Shown here in pieces: positions 30,188 through 38,604 of a stretch of DNA of 49,900 nucleotides. The stretch is taken from contig NZ_JADOEQ010000024.1 in assembly GCF_016745255.1 (NCBI RefSeq), positions 1 through 49,900 of the forward strand, read 5' to 3'. The notes beneath the pieces are model-generated. The model searched no databases. It was not told where the DNA came from and was given only the letters and a program-made list of their open reading frames with translations. Positions within the stretch are counted from its first letter, which is position 1. Each line of letters begins with the position of its first letter. The position numbers and the translations under genes were made by a program. The DNA comes from Enterococcus sp. BWR-S5 (GTDB lineage Bacteria; Bacillota; Bacilli; Lactobacillales; Enterococcaceae).

Positions 30188-31405
30188 ATGAGAAATTTTG
30201 AAAAATCAAAAAAACTTGACAATGTAAGCTATGATGTTCGCGGCCCTGTTTTAGAAGAAGCTGACCGAATGCAGGAAGAAGGCATTAATATCTTAAAGCT
30301 AAATACTGGAAATCCCGCCCCATTTGGTTTTGATGCACCAAATGAAGTTGTAAGAGATATGATTACCAATGTGCGTAACTCAGAAGGTTATTCCGATTCA
30401 AAAGGGATTTTTTCTGCGAGAAAAGCGATTGAACAGTATTGTCAATTAAAGCAGTTTCCAAATGTAACAATCAATGATATTTATACAGGAAACGGTGTTA
30501 GTGAGCTGATTACAATGTGTATGCAGGGCTTGCTTGATACAGGCGATGAGGTATTGGTACCAATGCCGGACTATCCTTTGTGGACTGCATCTGTTTCTTT
30601 GGCAGGAGGAACGCCTGTACATTACATTTGTGACGAGCAAGCGGAATGGTATCCGGATATTGATGATATTAAGTCAAAGGTGACTCCAAATACAAAGGCA
30701 ATTGTTATTATCAACCCGAACAATCCGACAGGTGCACTTTATCCTAAAGAGCTTCTAGAGGAGATTGTAAAGGTTGCACGTGAAAATGACTTGATTATTT
30801 ATTCTGATGAAATTTATGATAGATTGGTTATGGATGGCTTAACGCATATTCCAATCGCAACTTTGGCACCAGATTTGTTTGTAGTAACTTTGAACGGTTT
30901 ATCTAAATCTCATCGTGTTGCCGGCTTCCGCTGTGGTTGGATGGTTTTAAGTGGAGATAAATCGCGTGTACAAGGCTATATTGAAGGTCTGAACATGCTG
31001 TCTTCCATGAGATTGTGTTCCAATGTATTGTCGCAGCAAATTATCCAGACTGCCCTAGGTGGCTATCAGAGCGTAGATGAGCTGCTATTGCCGGGGGGAC
31101 GTATTTATGAGCAACGTGAATATATTTATAATGCAATCAGTGCAATTCCCGGGCTTTCTGTAGTAAAGCCTAAAGCAGCCTTCTATATATTCCCTAAAAT
31201 CGACACGGCTCGTTTCAATATTTATGATGATGAAAAATTTGTGTTGGATTTTCTTCATAAGCACCATATTCTTCTCGTTCACGGTGGTGGATTCAACTGG
31301 CATCAGCCGGATCATTTTAGAATCGTCTACTTACCGAAGCTAGATGATTTGAAATACACAGCCGAAAAGATGGAAGAGTTCTTAAGCACATATAAACAGA
31401 GATAG
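30188..31405 (+). CDS. alaA: alanine-synthesising PLP aminotransferase AlaA
   Basis: Protein of 405 residues, fold type I aminotransferase, with near-continuous similarity to E. coli AlaA (YfbQ), also 405 residues. The PLP-binding lysine is Lys240 in NGLSKSHRVAGFR; INPNNPTGALY (175-185) and SDEIYD (206-211) hold the cofactor. AlaA makes alanine from pyruvate and glutamate. ATG 30188 follows GAGGGA; the frame is open upstream to 30125 without a site. Followed by a terminator at 31411. Confidence 0.93.
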   Translation: MRNFEKSKKLDNVSYDVRGPVLEEADRMQEEGINILKLNTGNPAPFGFDAPNEVVRDMITNVRNSEGYSDSKGIFSARKAIEQYCQLKQFPNVTINDIYTGNGVSELITMCMQGLLDTGDEVLVPMPDYPLWTASVSLAGGTPVHYICDEQAEWYPDIDDIKSKVTPNTKAIVIINPNNPTGALYPKELLEEIVKVARENDLIIYSDEIYDRLVMDGLTHIPIATLAPDLFVVTLNGLSKSHRVAGFRCGWMVLSGDKSRVQGYIEGLNMLSSMRLCSNVLSQQIIQTALGGYQSVDELLLPGGRIYEQREYIYNAISAIPGLSVVKPKAAFYIFPKIDTARFNIYDDEKFVLDFLHKHHILLVHGGGFNWHQPDHFRIVYLPKLDDLKYTAEKMEEFLSTYKQR

Positions 31406-31410
31406 CTTAG

Positions 31411-31446
31411 AAAAGGATTAGGGAAGAATTATCCTAATCCTTTTTC
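31411..31446 (+). terminator. terminator of alaA
   Basis: AAAGGATTAGG (31412-31422) pairs with CCTAATCCTTT (31433-31443), ending in T. Confidence 0.88.
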
Positions 31447-31551
31447 TTATGAAACAGGCGGGAAAGGCTGTAATCGTGTTTTTTATTCAATTTGTATTCG
31501 ATATTTATTGGTTGAGCTGAGGAGAGTATCAGGTGGTTGAATCAGGGGGGG

Positions 31552-31592
31552 AAAACAAAAAAACAACCTTTCAGATGGCAATTTCTGAAAGG
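31552..31592 (-). terminator. terminator of the DUF2187-like gene
   Basis: On the minus strand CCTTTCAGA (31592-31584) pairs with TCTGAAAGG (31575-31567), then TTGTTTTTTTG. The neighbouring 31447-31551 stretch has no other feature I can see. Confidence 0.8.
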
Positions 31593-31645
31593 CTGTATAT
31601 GTTTCTTTATTTCTCCAATCCAATGATTACTTTTATCAAAGGAAA

Positions 31646-31825
31646 TCAGGCATTGAGTATTGTACATTCCTTTTTACTGATAATCATTCGATTCGTGTAC
31701 TTCTCTTTCATGTCAGAGCTTGGATCATCAACTACAACCAGATAAGAATTCTCATACTCTTTTTCGATGTAGCCAACATGATTACTTTTTTCCCAGTTAA
31801 AGCTTACTTTCTTTTCTTGTGTCAT
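31646..31825 (-). CDS. DUF2187-like small protein
   Basis: Protein of 59 residues: an N-terminal VSFNW strand, then GYIEKEYENSYLVVVDDPSSDMKEKYTNRMIISKKECTIL, which matches the layout of the DUF2187 (KOW-like, YkvS type) family of small SH3-like proteins. Function unknown. The frame runs three codons further upstream, but AAGGAG is placed for ATG 31825. It is divergent from the HTH-TPR regulator, with a palindrome between. Confidence 0.65.
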   Translation of the reverse strand: MTQEKKVSFNWEKSNHVGYIEKEYENSYLVVVDDPSSDMKEKYTNRMIISKKECTILNA

Positions 31826-31930
31826 TTGTAACACTCCTTATTTTTTAAAATAAAGTGATGTCGACAGTGGGTGAAGTGGGTGAAGTATATTCTTGCAGTT
31901 TATTATGCAATAAAGTACAATGAATTCAAA

Positions 31931-31944
31931 ATGCGAATTCGCAT
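31931..31944. promoter_or_regulatory. perfect 14-base palindrome, candidate operator
   Basis: ATGCGAATTCGCAT lies between the divergent DUF2187-like and HTH-TPR genes. It is a natural place for autoregulation by the HTH protein. Just downstream is an AT-rich stretch with TATACAT/TATAATATA-like -10 candidates. Confidence 0.5.
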
Positions 31945-32017
31945 ATTTTACTATACATAATATATTTTATGGTTTATATATTTGTTTTATTAAATAGGTA
32001 TATGTAAGGGAGAAATC

Positions 32018-32845
32018 ATGAATTCTTTTGGGAGTGTTATCAAAGAGATAAGAAAGAAAAGGAAACTGACACAGAAGATGCTGTCGGAGGATATTTGTTC
32101 ACAAAGCGTGCTTAGCCGGATTGAGAACAATGAAGAGCTTCCGAACGTTGTTGTGATGCAGCAGATATGTCAGCGCTTGGGGGTAACGATGGATCAAATC
32201 ATGCATTTTCGTTCTGAAGAGGTTCAGATGCTGATGCAGACATTTGAAAAAATCGCAGATTATTTTCGACACAAGGAATATGAAAAGATTCTTTTGTTTA
32301 TTGAGGCAATCAAGCTTGAGGACCGCATTTATTTGGATTCCGATTGGCAAAGGTATTTTTATTATTTAGGCAGCTGTGAATTTTATTTATACAATAATTA
32401 TGAAAAAGCAATCATCAATTTGAGGAAAGGGCTTTCATATACGTATCAAACAAACAAAACAAACCTGTCGGATTTTGAAATTCAAATTATCAGCTGCATC
32501 GGTATAACGTATGGACTTATGGGAAAACGAGAGGAAGCAGAGAAGTATTTGAAGTTGAGTATTCATTATTTCCATGATTTGCCGAATGAACGAATCAATG
32601 CTGAACTGACTAAAATCTTTTTTAATTATGCTTATTTTTTGATTCAGGAAAAACGTCTACAGGAAGCGTTAATCTATATCGATCAGGGAATCTCATGGGC
32701 TCGCAAGAAAAACAGCTATTATTATCTTGAAGAGCTGTTTGATTTGAAGAGTGAGTTGTACAGCTTGATGAATGATTACGCCAATGCCAAGATATACAGT
32801 CAAATGGCGGGACATGTTGGGCAAATAGCTTGCCTAAAATTATGA
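32018..32845 (+). CDS. HTH-TPR regulator of the RNPP/PlcR type
   Basis: Protein of 275 residues. The N-terminal Cro/C1-type HTH (about 6-60) has LTQKMLSEDICSQSVLSRIENNEELPN. The remainder is helical TPR-like repeats (about 90-270), e.g. LGSCEFYLYNNYEKAIINLRKGL and AYFLIQEKRLQEALIYIDQGI. This is the layout of PlcR/Rgg/ComR-type regulators, which bind short secreted peptides after import. No adjacent peptide gene with a credible signal sequence is seen. AAGGGAG precedes ATG at 32018. It probably regulates itself through the palindrome at 31931; it is followed directly by nagA, which has its own promoter. Confidence 0.88.
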   Translation: MNSFGSVIKEIRKKRKLTQKMLSEDICSQSVLSRIENNEELPNVVVMQQICQRLGVTMDQIMHFRSEEVQMLMQTFEKIADYFRHKEYEKILLFIEAIKLEDRIYLDSDWQRYFYYLGSCEFYLYNNYEKAIINLRKGLSYTYQTNKTNLSDFEIQIISCIGITYGLMGKREEAEKYLKLSIHYFHDLPNERINAELTKIFFNYAYFLIQEKRLQEALIYIDQGISWARKKNSYYYLEELFDLKSELYSLMNDYANAKIYSQMAGHVGQIACLKL

Positions 32846-32850
32846 TAAAA

Positions 32851-32860
32851 GGTCTACACC
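32851..32860 (+). promoter_or_regulatory. possible NagR-type (GntR) operator
   Basis: GGTCTACACC resembles the core GGTCTANACC of the sites bound by GntR-family amino-sugar regulators (NagR/DasR/YvoA). It lies just upstream of the nagA -35 box. Confidence 0.4.
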
Positions 32861-32864
32861 ATTC

Positions 32865-32893
32865 TTGACTTATTCCGGTATTAAGAGTAACTT
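32865..32893 (+). promoter_or_regulatory. promoter of nagA
   Basis: TTGACT (32865-32870), 17-base spacer, TAACTT (32888-32893). Confidence 0.65.
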
Positions 32894-32928
32894 AAACAGT
32901 GAGAAAAACTTTAGAAAGAAGGATGAAT

Positions 32929-34077
32929 ATGAAAACATTTATCTTTGCAGACAAATTCTTTTTAAAAAGTGATGTAAAGGGTCCTGGATATTTAGAAATT
33001 ACAGATGGAATATTTGGTGATTTTTACAAAGAGCTTCCTGATGGAGAAACGAATGTCATTCGCGAAGAAGGCAAATGGATAGCACCTGGATTAGTTGACA
33101 CACATATCCATGGATACATGAATCACGATGTTATGGATAACGATGCAGAAGGTCTGAAGGTTATGTCGGAAGGCTTGCTTTCTTGCGGAGTTACATCATT
33201 TTTACCTACAACATTAACATCTAGCAAGGAACGTTTGAAGGATGTTGCAGAAACAATCGGTAAAGTACATGAAGAAGTAGAAGGTGCCAAGATTCAAGGG
33301 ATTTATTTTGAAGGCCCATTCTTTACTGAAGAACATAAAGGAGCGCAAAACCCTAGTTATTTTGGAGATCCCGATTTAACAACCTTCCACGAATGGCAGG
33401 AAGCTTCCGGCGGACTAATCAAAAAGATTGCCTTGGCTCCGGAGCGTAAAGGTGTGAAGGAATTTGTTAAGACTGTTACTGAAGAGGGCGTTGTTGTGTC
33501 TTTAGGGCATAGCGATGCAACATTGGAACAGGCAACTGAAGCGGTAGAAGCAGGTGCAAGTGTCTTCGTTCATGCCTATAACGGTATGCGTGGTTTGAAT
33601 CATCGTGAGCCTGGTATGGTAGGGGCTTTGATGTCTCTGAAGCATGTCTTTTCAGAACTGATTTGTGATGGTCACCATGTTCATCCAAATGCAGCAGATA
33701 TCTTAATGGAAAAAACGGGTCATGACCACGTAGCGCTGATTACTGACTGTATGATGGCTGGCGGTATGCCTGATGGAGATTACAATTTGGGTGAGTTTCC
33801 GGTTGTCGTAAAAGATGGAACTGCTCGTCTGGAGTCAGGAAATCTTGCCGGAAGTATTCTAAAATTAAAAGAAGCAATTAAGAATGTCGTAGATTGGGAA
33901 ATCGCGACACCTGAACAAGCAGTAATGATGGCCTCTCTTGTACCGGCAGTCAGCTGTAAAATTGATGATAAGTGCGGAATGATTGCCAATGGTCGTGATG
34001 CAGACTTCATCGTATTGAATCCTTCAATGGAATTGGAAGCAACCTATTTAGATGGTGTTGAACGTTACCGTGCGTAA
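32929..34077 (+). CDS. nagA: N-acetylglucosamine-6-phosphate deacetylase
   Basis: Amidohydrolase of 382 residues. Metal and catalytic residues are in place: His59 and His61 in DTHIHG, Glu128 in EGPF, His194 in GHSDA, His216 in HAYNGM, His250 in DGHHVHP and Asp274 in TDCMMAGG. It removes acetate from GlcNAc-6-phosphate, feeding glucosamine-6-phosphate to nagB or cell-wall synthesis; nagB is not in the window. ATG at 32929 follows AGAAGGA. Ends in a strong terminator at 34094. Confidence 0.96.
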   Translation: MKTFIFADKFFLKSDVKGPGYLEITDGIFGDFYKELPDGETNVIREEGKWIAPGLVDTHIHGYMNHDVMDNDAEGLKVMSEGLLSCGVTSFLPTTLTSSKERLKDVAETIGKVHEEVEGAKIQGIYFEGPFFTEEHKGAQNPSYFGDPDLTTFHEWQEASGGLIKKIALAPERKGVKEFVKTVTEEGVVVSLGHSDATLEQATEAVEAGASVFVHAYNGMRGLNHREPGMVGALMSLKHVFSELICDGHHVHPNAADILMEKTGHDHVALITDCMMAGGMPDGDYNLGEFPVVVKDGTARLESGNLAGSILKLKEAIKNVVDWEIATPEQAVMMASLVPAVSCKIDDKCGMIANGRDADFIVLNPSMELEATYLDGVERYRA

Positions 34078-34093
34078 TAAGTGCTGAAACGAT

Positions 34094-34135
34094 AAAACAT
34101 CCTCGCAGTCGTGATAGCTGTGAGGATGTTTTTTT
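34094..34135 (+). terminator. terminator of nagA
   Basis: AAAACATCCTCGCAG (34094-34108) pairs with CTGTGAGGATGTTTT (34118-34132), then T. Confidence 0.9.
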
Positions 34136-34547
34136 ACATTTCGTCATTCTCTTCAGTCTTAGCAACTTTTGGTAAGATGTTAGAATCAATCTTACCAGCT
34201 TCATAAGAAGCAAAAAAATCACTCAGAAATAATGGGTAAATCTCAATATCCTGTTTATATAAAGAGCTTGGAATCACGAAGGTTTCATCCATGTTCCCGC
34301 CAATAAAGTCGCCATCAATGGTTTGACTGACAACTAAAAAGTCGGTTTCTTTCCAGTAGTGATAGTCAGCCTCAGATAAGGTATCTTCAGAAGCTAAAAA
34401 CTGGATATTGGTTTCAAATTTTTGTTCAATATCTGTTTGGAAAACGAAAAATGGATCATCTTCACTTTGCTGTTCAGTGATCATCAACTGTAAAAATGAA
34501 TGAGGATCATGAACGTCTGATTGTTCTTTTATTTCATGAAAGTTCAC
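34134..34547 (-). CDS. possible SUKH-like partner of the nuclease
   Basis: Acidic soluble protein of 137 residues. The second half, DFLVVSQTIDGDFIGG (with a GDF turn), then ETFVIPSSLY and YPLFLSDFFASYEAG, resembles the SUKH (SMI1/KNR4) superfamily, many of which are immunity proteins for secreted toxins; the resemblance is weak and read by eye. GTG at 34547 is chosen because AGGTG lies six bases before it; a GTG at 34556 directly touches the nuclease stop. Being abutted to a nuclease gene makes an immunity or chaperone role possible. Confidence 0.6.
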   Translation of the reverse strand: MNFHEIKEQSDVHDPHSFLQLMITEQQSEDDPFFVFQTDIEQKFETNIQFLASEDTLSEADYHYWKETDFLVVSQTIDGDFIGGNMDETFVIPSSLYKQDIEIYPLFLSDFFASYEAGKIDSNILPKVAKTEENDEM

Positions 34548-34556
34548 AATATTCAC

Positions 34557-35246
34557 CTACTTTTCATTTATTATTCTAACATGGAAATCAATAGTGCTGT
34601 TCTTATCCAATCCTTTTGCTTCCATCTCAATTGATTGGCATAACAGGTCGGACCCTTCATAAATCGGAGTGACACGGTAGCGGATTGTCTCGCCGTCATC
34701 CATTGCTTTTCTAATTTGATTTTCATATTTTGTCATATAAGGAGCGTTGACCGGCGTTTGATAGAGGGTCGTAAGGTTTCGAGCATCATCACCTGTTCCA
34801 CCAAGCTGACGTCCGATTAAGTGTCCTCTGGAATGGTCATAAGGCTCTTTACCGGAAATAAAGCCGGGAGGTCGAATACTTTGGTTTGCAGAAGTACCTG
34901 TATTGACCATCGCCGGTTTCAATAAAGCATCTGCACCAGTTGCTCTTCCCAATGAATCTAATTCATGGTAGGTAATCCAGCCCTTTGAGCTGTTCTTCAG
35001 CTCACTGTCAGTGAAAGAGGACTTGCCTAATTCTTCAGGACCGGGATTCTCTGACGCTCCGTTTGCTGCTGAATTGGAGGACGGCTGACTTTGCTCTACC
35101 GGGGTTGTGTCCAATCCTAAAAAGCTTTGAAGCTCTGAAGGGACTTGTATACCTAACACACCTAAGACAAGAACCACTAAAATTCCAGCGATAATCATCA
35201 TAGGGTGCTGCTGTTTTTTTGTTCCTTTGTTTCTTTTATTCGCCAT
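34557..35246 (-). CDS. membrane-anchored DNA/RNA non-specific endonuclease
   Basis: Protein of 229 residues. An N-terminal Lys-rich segment precedes one helix, HPMMIIAGILVVLVLGVLGI (about 14-33), then a Ser/Asn/Pro-rich linker and a nuclease domain (about 75-229). The catalytic motif is DHSRGHLIG (137-145; His142), with Asn157 and Asn167 in the metal-site loop (DARNLTTLYQTPVN). It resembles the EndA/Spd DNA-entry and streptodornase group, acting outside the membrane. AAAGGAG decides the start at ATG 35246 over a TTG at 35267. Its stop touches the start region of the next gene. Confidence 0.9.
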   Translation of the reverse strand: MANKRNKGTKKQQHPMMIIAGILVVLVLGVLGIQVPSELQSFLGLDTTPVEQSQPSSNSAANGASENPGPEELGKSSFTDSELKNSSKGWITYHELDSLGRATGADALLKPAMVNTGTSANQSIRPPGFISGKEPYDHSRGHLIGRQLGGTGDDARNLTTLYQTPVNAPYMTKYENQIRKAMDDGETIRYRVTPIYEGSDLLCQSIEMEAKGLDKNSTIDFHVRIINEK

Positions 35247-35756
35247 TAAAAAATCTCCTTTATTCAATTACACTCATTTTCTTATTATACGAAAAAAGAA
35301 AAGAAACTGAAAGTTTTTTAGAAAGATTCTTTTAAACGAATATTTTTAAATCATTCGTACCTTGTTAGACAGTTCTTATCCTTTATTCTCTTTTTGTGGT
35401 GCAAGGAATGTGGACAGACTTAGGCGGTAAATAGTGCATAGAAATGTATTCACCTTAATTTGTGAACAGCTGAATAATTATTAAGAAAACATTAAGACGG
35501 TAAGAAATACAGTAACCTGTTGTTTTGGATAAACGACACAGCTATTTATTTAGACTTCTATTAATATGAAGAATTTTATCGAGAATTAAGCATTTTTTGT
35601 TATTAAATAATTTTTTTCATGAATCAATACTGCTGCTCTTTTTAAAATAAGGGTGGTTCCCGACTCTTTCTATGACGATTTTTTTAGATTTCCTGTTATT
35701 TTTGTGGGTTTATTGATAGAATATAGATAACGTCAGACAGGAAAGGGAGTGAGAAA
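35247..35756. other. 510-base region without a gene
   Basis: AT-rich stretch between the divergent nuclease and NfeD genes. No frame with a credible ribosome binding site was found. It holds a TTAAGA direct repeat (35481-35497) and a possible weak promoter for the NfeD gene, TTGTGG (35702) with TAGATA (35724-35729). No long hairpin is obvious. Confidence 0.6.
35481..35497. repeat. TTAAGA direct repeat at 11-base spacing
   Basis: TTAAGA-AAACA-TTAAGA repeats a six-base word at one helical turn. This spacing is that of PhoP/PhoB-type boxes bound by OmpR-family regulators, though the word differs from their consensus. Confidence 0.35.
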
Positions 35757-36281
35757 GTGATACAAGGGATACCGCTTCAGACAATCTATTTATATGTTCT
35801 GATTATCTGTGCAGGGCTGGCCGTAATTCTACTGCTTGTTGGGGATATTTTTGATTTCGATGGACCTGTTGATCCAATGCTGATTATACCGTGGCTGGCA
35901 TTCACTTCTTTAATCGGCTATTTCGGTGAATACTTGACAGAATGGAGTCATCTGCTGATATTTGCAGCAGGAGCAGCAGTTTCGACCGTAGCTGTTTTCT
36001 TATTGAATTTCTATCTGTTTACACCGATGAGAAACGCTGAAGCGACCATATCGATTTCTGAAAAAGATATGGAAGGAAGTACTGCAGTTGTTGTTACACC
36101 GATTCCGGTTAATGGAATGGGAGAGATCCAGTTTAAAAGTGTAACTGGTTCTTTAAGCAGACCCGCAGCTTTCTATACTTCCCAAGAAACGGGGGTTGAA
36201 CGGGGAGCCGAGGTACTGATTATCGAGGTACGGGATCGAGTATGTTATGTTGTTCCGTATGAGAACACGTTAAAGATTTGA
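35757..36281 (+). CDS. NfeD/YuaF-like membrane protein
   Basis: Protein of 174 residues. Three hydrophobic segments (about 6-25, 41-60 and 63-85) are followed by a C-terminal OB-fold domain of NfeD type, MEGSTAVVVTPIPVNGMGEIQF to EVLIIEVRDRVCYVVPY. Such proteins occur next to flotillin or stomatin genes and help to form membrane microdomains. GTG at 35757 follows AAGGGAG. It is 74 bases ahead of the flotillin gene, matching the yuaF-floT pair of Bacillus. Confidence 0.88.
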   Translation: MIQGIPLQTIYLYVLIICAGLAVILLLVGDIFDFDGPVDPMLIIPWLAFTSLIGYFGEYLTEWSHLLIFAAGAAVSTVAVFLLNFYLFTPMRNAEATISISEKDMEGSTAVVVTPIPVNGMGEIQFKSVTGSLSRPAAFYTSQETGVERGAEVLIIEVRDRVCYVVPYENTLKI

Positions 36282-36355
36282 AGCCCTCAAATGAACTAAA
36301 ATGAAAAGGCTTCAGCAGTAAATGATTGAAATAGAGAAAAGGAGAGACATTTTTT

Positions 36356-37831
36356 ATGATGATAGGGGTTCTTGCTCCAATAATATTGGTCGTGTTTATT
36401 TTATTAATGTTATTAATAATTTTTGTATCAAAATATCAAACAGCGAAACCAGATGAGGCGCTGATTATCAGTGGTAGCTATCTTGGTTCTAAGAACGTTC
36501 ATGCAGATGAACGTGGCAATAAGATTAAAATCGTGCGAGGCGGCGGTGCGTTCGTATTACCTGTTTTCCAACGCTCAAACCGAATCAGCTTATTGTCAAG
36601 CAAGCTGGATGTATCGACTCCGGAGGTTTATACAGAACAAGGGGTTCCAGTTATGTGTGACGGAACGTCCATTATCAAGATTGGTTCGTCTGTAGAAGAG
36701 ATTGCAACAGCAGCGGAACAATTCTTAGGTAAAACACGAGAAGAGCTGGAAAACGAAGCCCGTGAAGTGCTGGAAGGTCATTTACGTTCAATCTTAGGTT
36801 CAATGACTGTCGAAGAAATCTACCAAAATCGCGATAAATTCAGCCAGAGTGTGCAGGAGGTAGCCAGTGTCGACTTAGCAAAAATGGGTCTGATTATCGT
36901 ATCCTTTACAATTAAAGAAGTACGAGACAAGAATGGCTACTTGGATTCTTTAGGTAAACCTAGAATTGCACAGGTGAAGCGTGATGCGAATATTGCTGAA
37001 GCTGAGGCTCTTAAAGAAACACGAATTAAAAAAGCAGAAGCTGAAAAAGAATCACAGCAGGCTGAGCTGCAAAGACAGACTGAAATCGCCGAAGCATCAA
37101 AGGAAAAAGAATTGAAGCTTGCTACCTATAAGCAGGAGCAGGATATTGCAAAAGCGAAAGCCGATCAGGCATACAACTTGGAAAGTGCGCGTGCGCAACA
37201 GGAAGTTATTGCACAAGAGATGGAAGTTAAAGTCATTGAGCGCCAAAAGCAAATTGAATTAGAAGAAAAAGAAATCACTCGTCGTGAGAAACAGTATGAC
37301 TCAGAAGTGAAGAAAAAAGCTGATGCAGACCGTTACGCAAAAGAGCAGGAGGCTCTTGCTCAGAAAGCGAGAGAGGTTGCTGAAGCGGAGGCAGAGCGTT
37401 TCAGAGTGGAATCTTTAGCCGAAGCTGAAGCTAATCAAACGCGTCTTGCTGGTCAGGCTCAAGCGGAAGCTATCCTTGCACGAGGAAAAGCGGAAGCTGA
37501 AGCGAAGCAAAAGATTGCAGATGCCTTCAAGGAATATGGCGAAGCAGCTGTATTGAGCATGGTTATGGAAATGCTGCCTCAGTTAATGAAAGAAGCCGCA
37601 CAACCGCTTGGCAACATTGATAAGATTTCCGTTGTTGATACTGGTTCAGGTGGTGAAAACTCCGGTGCCAATCGCATCACAAACTATGCGACTAACCTAT
37701 TAGCCGGTACACAAGAGACCCTAAAAGAATCAACTGGTATTGATGTAAAAGAGTTAATTGAAAACTTTACCAAAAAAGGAACTAGCAGTAATGTGAATGT
37801 GTATGGGGATTCAGGAGAAAACAAAGAATAA
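36356..37831 (+). CDS. floT: flotillin-like protein
   Basis: Protein of 491 residues. An N-terminal membrane segment (about 5-25) is followed by the SPFH domain (about 40-200: DEALIISGSYLGS to GLIIVSFTIKEVRDKNGYL), then a long Glu/Ala/Lys-rich coiled coil (about 215-410) and a Gly/Ser-rich tail. Flotillins organise membrane microdomains and interact with signalling and cell-wall proteins. AAAGGAGAG precedes ATG-ATG at 36356. Co-transcribed with the NfeD gene and closed by a strong terminator at 37836. Confidence 0.93.
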   Translation: MMIGVLAPIILVVFILLMLLIIFVSKYQTAKPDEALIISGSYLGSKNVHADERGNKIKIVRGGGAFVLPVFQRSNRISLLSSKLDVSTPEVYTEQGVPVMCDGTSIIKIGSSVEEIATAAEQFLGKTREELENEAREVLEGHLRSILGSMTVEEIYQNRDKFSQSVQEVASVDLAKMGLIIVSFTIKEVRDKNGYLDSLGKPRIAQVKRDANIAEAEALKETRIKKAEAEKESQQAELQRQTEIAEASKEKELKLATYKQEQDIAKAKADQAYNLESARAQQEVIAQEMEVKVIERQKQIELEEKEITRREKQYDSEVKKKADADRYAKEQEALAQKAREVAEAEAERFRVESLAEAEANQTRLAGQAQAEAILARGKAEAEAKQKIADAFKEYGEAAVLSMVMEMLPQLMKEAAQPLGNIDKISVVDTGSGGENSGANRITNYATNLLAGTQETLKESTGIDVKELIENFTKKGTSSNVNVYGDSGENKE

Positions 37832-37835
37832 AAAG

Positions 37836-37874
37836 AACATCAGGGCTGTTATCATGTCAGCCCTGATGTTTTTA
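37836..37874 (+). terminator. terminator of the NfeD-flotillin operon
   Basis: AACATCAGGGCTG (37836-37848) pairs with CAGCCCTGATGTT (37858-37870), then T. Confidence 0.92.
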
Positions 37875-37890
37875 TAGTGTTTTAGTTTGG

Positions 37891-38496
37891 TTATTGCTTA
37901 TTGTCGATATCCTGTTCATCCTTCAACCGCTCTTGAACCGTTTTGCGCAGTTCTTCCAGTTCCTTTTCTTTCTTTTCAAGTAAAGCTAAATCCTCATCAA
38001 TCTGGCGCTGCTTTTCAACAGGCTTTGCCCGAATCAGAAAATTGATGGAAATTGCTACAAAGGTACCAATGAATGTATCGAGGACCCGTTCAAAGGCATA
38101 ATAGACAGATTCGCCCTGAGGCACACTTAGCGCAATCATCAGTAAGGTGGCAATAGCTGAAATAATGCCGGGATTATTCCCGATACCATCAGACAAAACA
38201 ATCACAAGAATGACCAAAAACGGTAGAAAAAGCAGCTCGACAAGAAAGTCGTTCGAGAAATACTGTTGAACAACAAAATAAAGCAAAGCTAATCCGCCGC
38301 CGAGAGAGTTGCCAATTACTCTAGATTTTCCAAAGGAGAGACTGGTCGTCAAATCCTGGCGTAAGGAAAAAACAGCAGCTAAGGCAGCAATCATGGGCGC
38401 ACCACGATCCAATACCTTGAATAGTAAAATACATATCATTACGGCTAAAGCACTTTTCATAGTTCGCATGCCTAAACGGAATGGACCGATTGTCAT
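37891..38496 (-). CDS. FUSC/aromatic-acid-exporter family protein
   Basis: Protein of 201 residues with about five membrane helices in the first 155 residues (e.g. MRTMKSALAVMICILLFKVL, PFLVILVIVLSDGI) and a charged, coiled-coil C-terminus rich in Glu, Lys and Leu (KKEKELEELRKTVQERL). The pattern RTMKSALAVMICILLF and LSFGKSRVIGNSLGG is that of the ArAE/FUSC exporters. It is shorter than its divergent paralogue. AGGAGAGA precedes ATG at 38496. Substrate unknown. Confidence 0.82.
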   Translation of the reverse strand: MTIGPFRLGMRTMKSALAVMICILLFKVLDRGAPMIAALAAVFSLRQDLTTSLSFGKSRVIGNSLGGGLALLYFVVQQYFSNDFLVELLFLPFLVILVIVLSDGIGNNPGIISAIATLLMIALSVPQGESVYYAFERVLDTFIGTFVAISINFLIRAKPVEKQRQIDEDLALLEKKEKELEELRKTVQERLKDEQDIDNKQ

Positions 38497-38604
38497 AGAA
38501 TAGTTCTCTCCTAAAAATATATTTTCTATTCCATGATAACCGAAATAGAGGTAAAATTACTAGTGTTAATAAAAAAAGAGTAACAAATTTTAAGGAGGCT
38601 GCAA

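Noticed and set aside
31858-31923. 21-codon frame upstream of the HTH-TPR gene as a signalling peptide
   Set aside because: No ribosome binding site, no hydrophobic signal region, and it contains tandem GTGGGTGAA repeats that look like chance.
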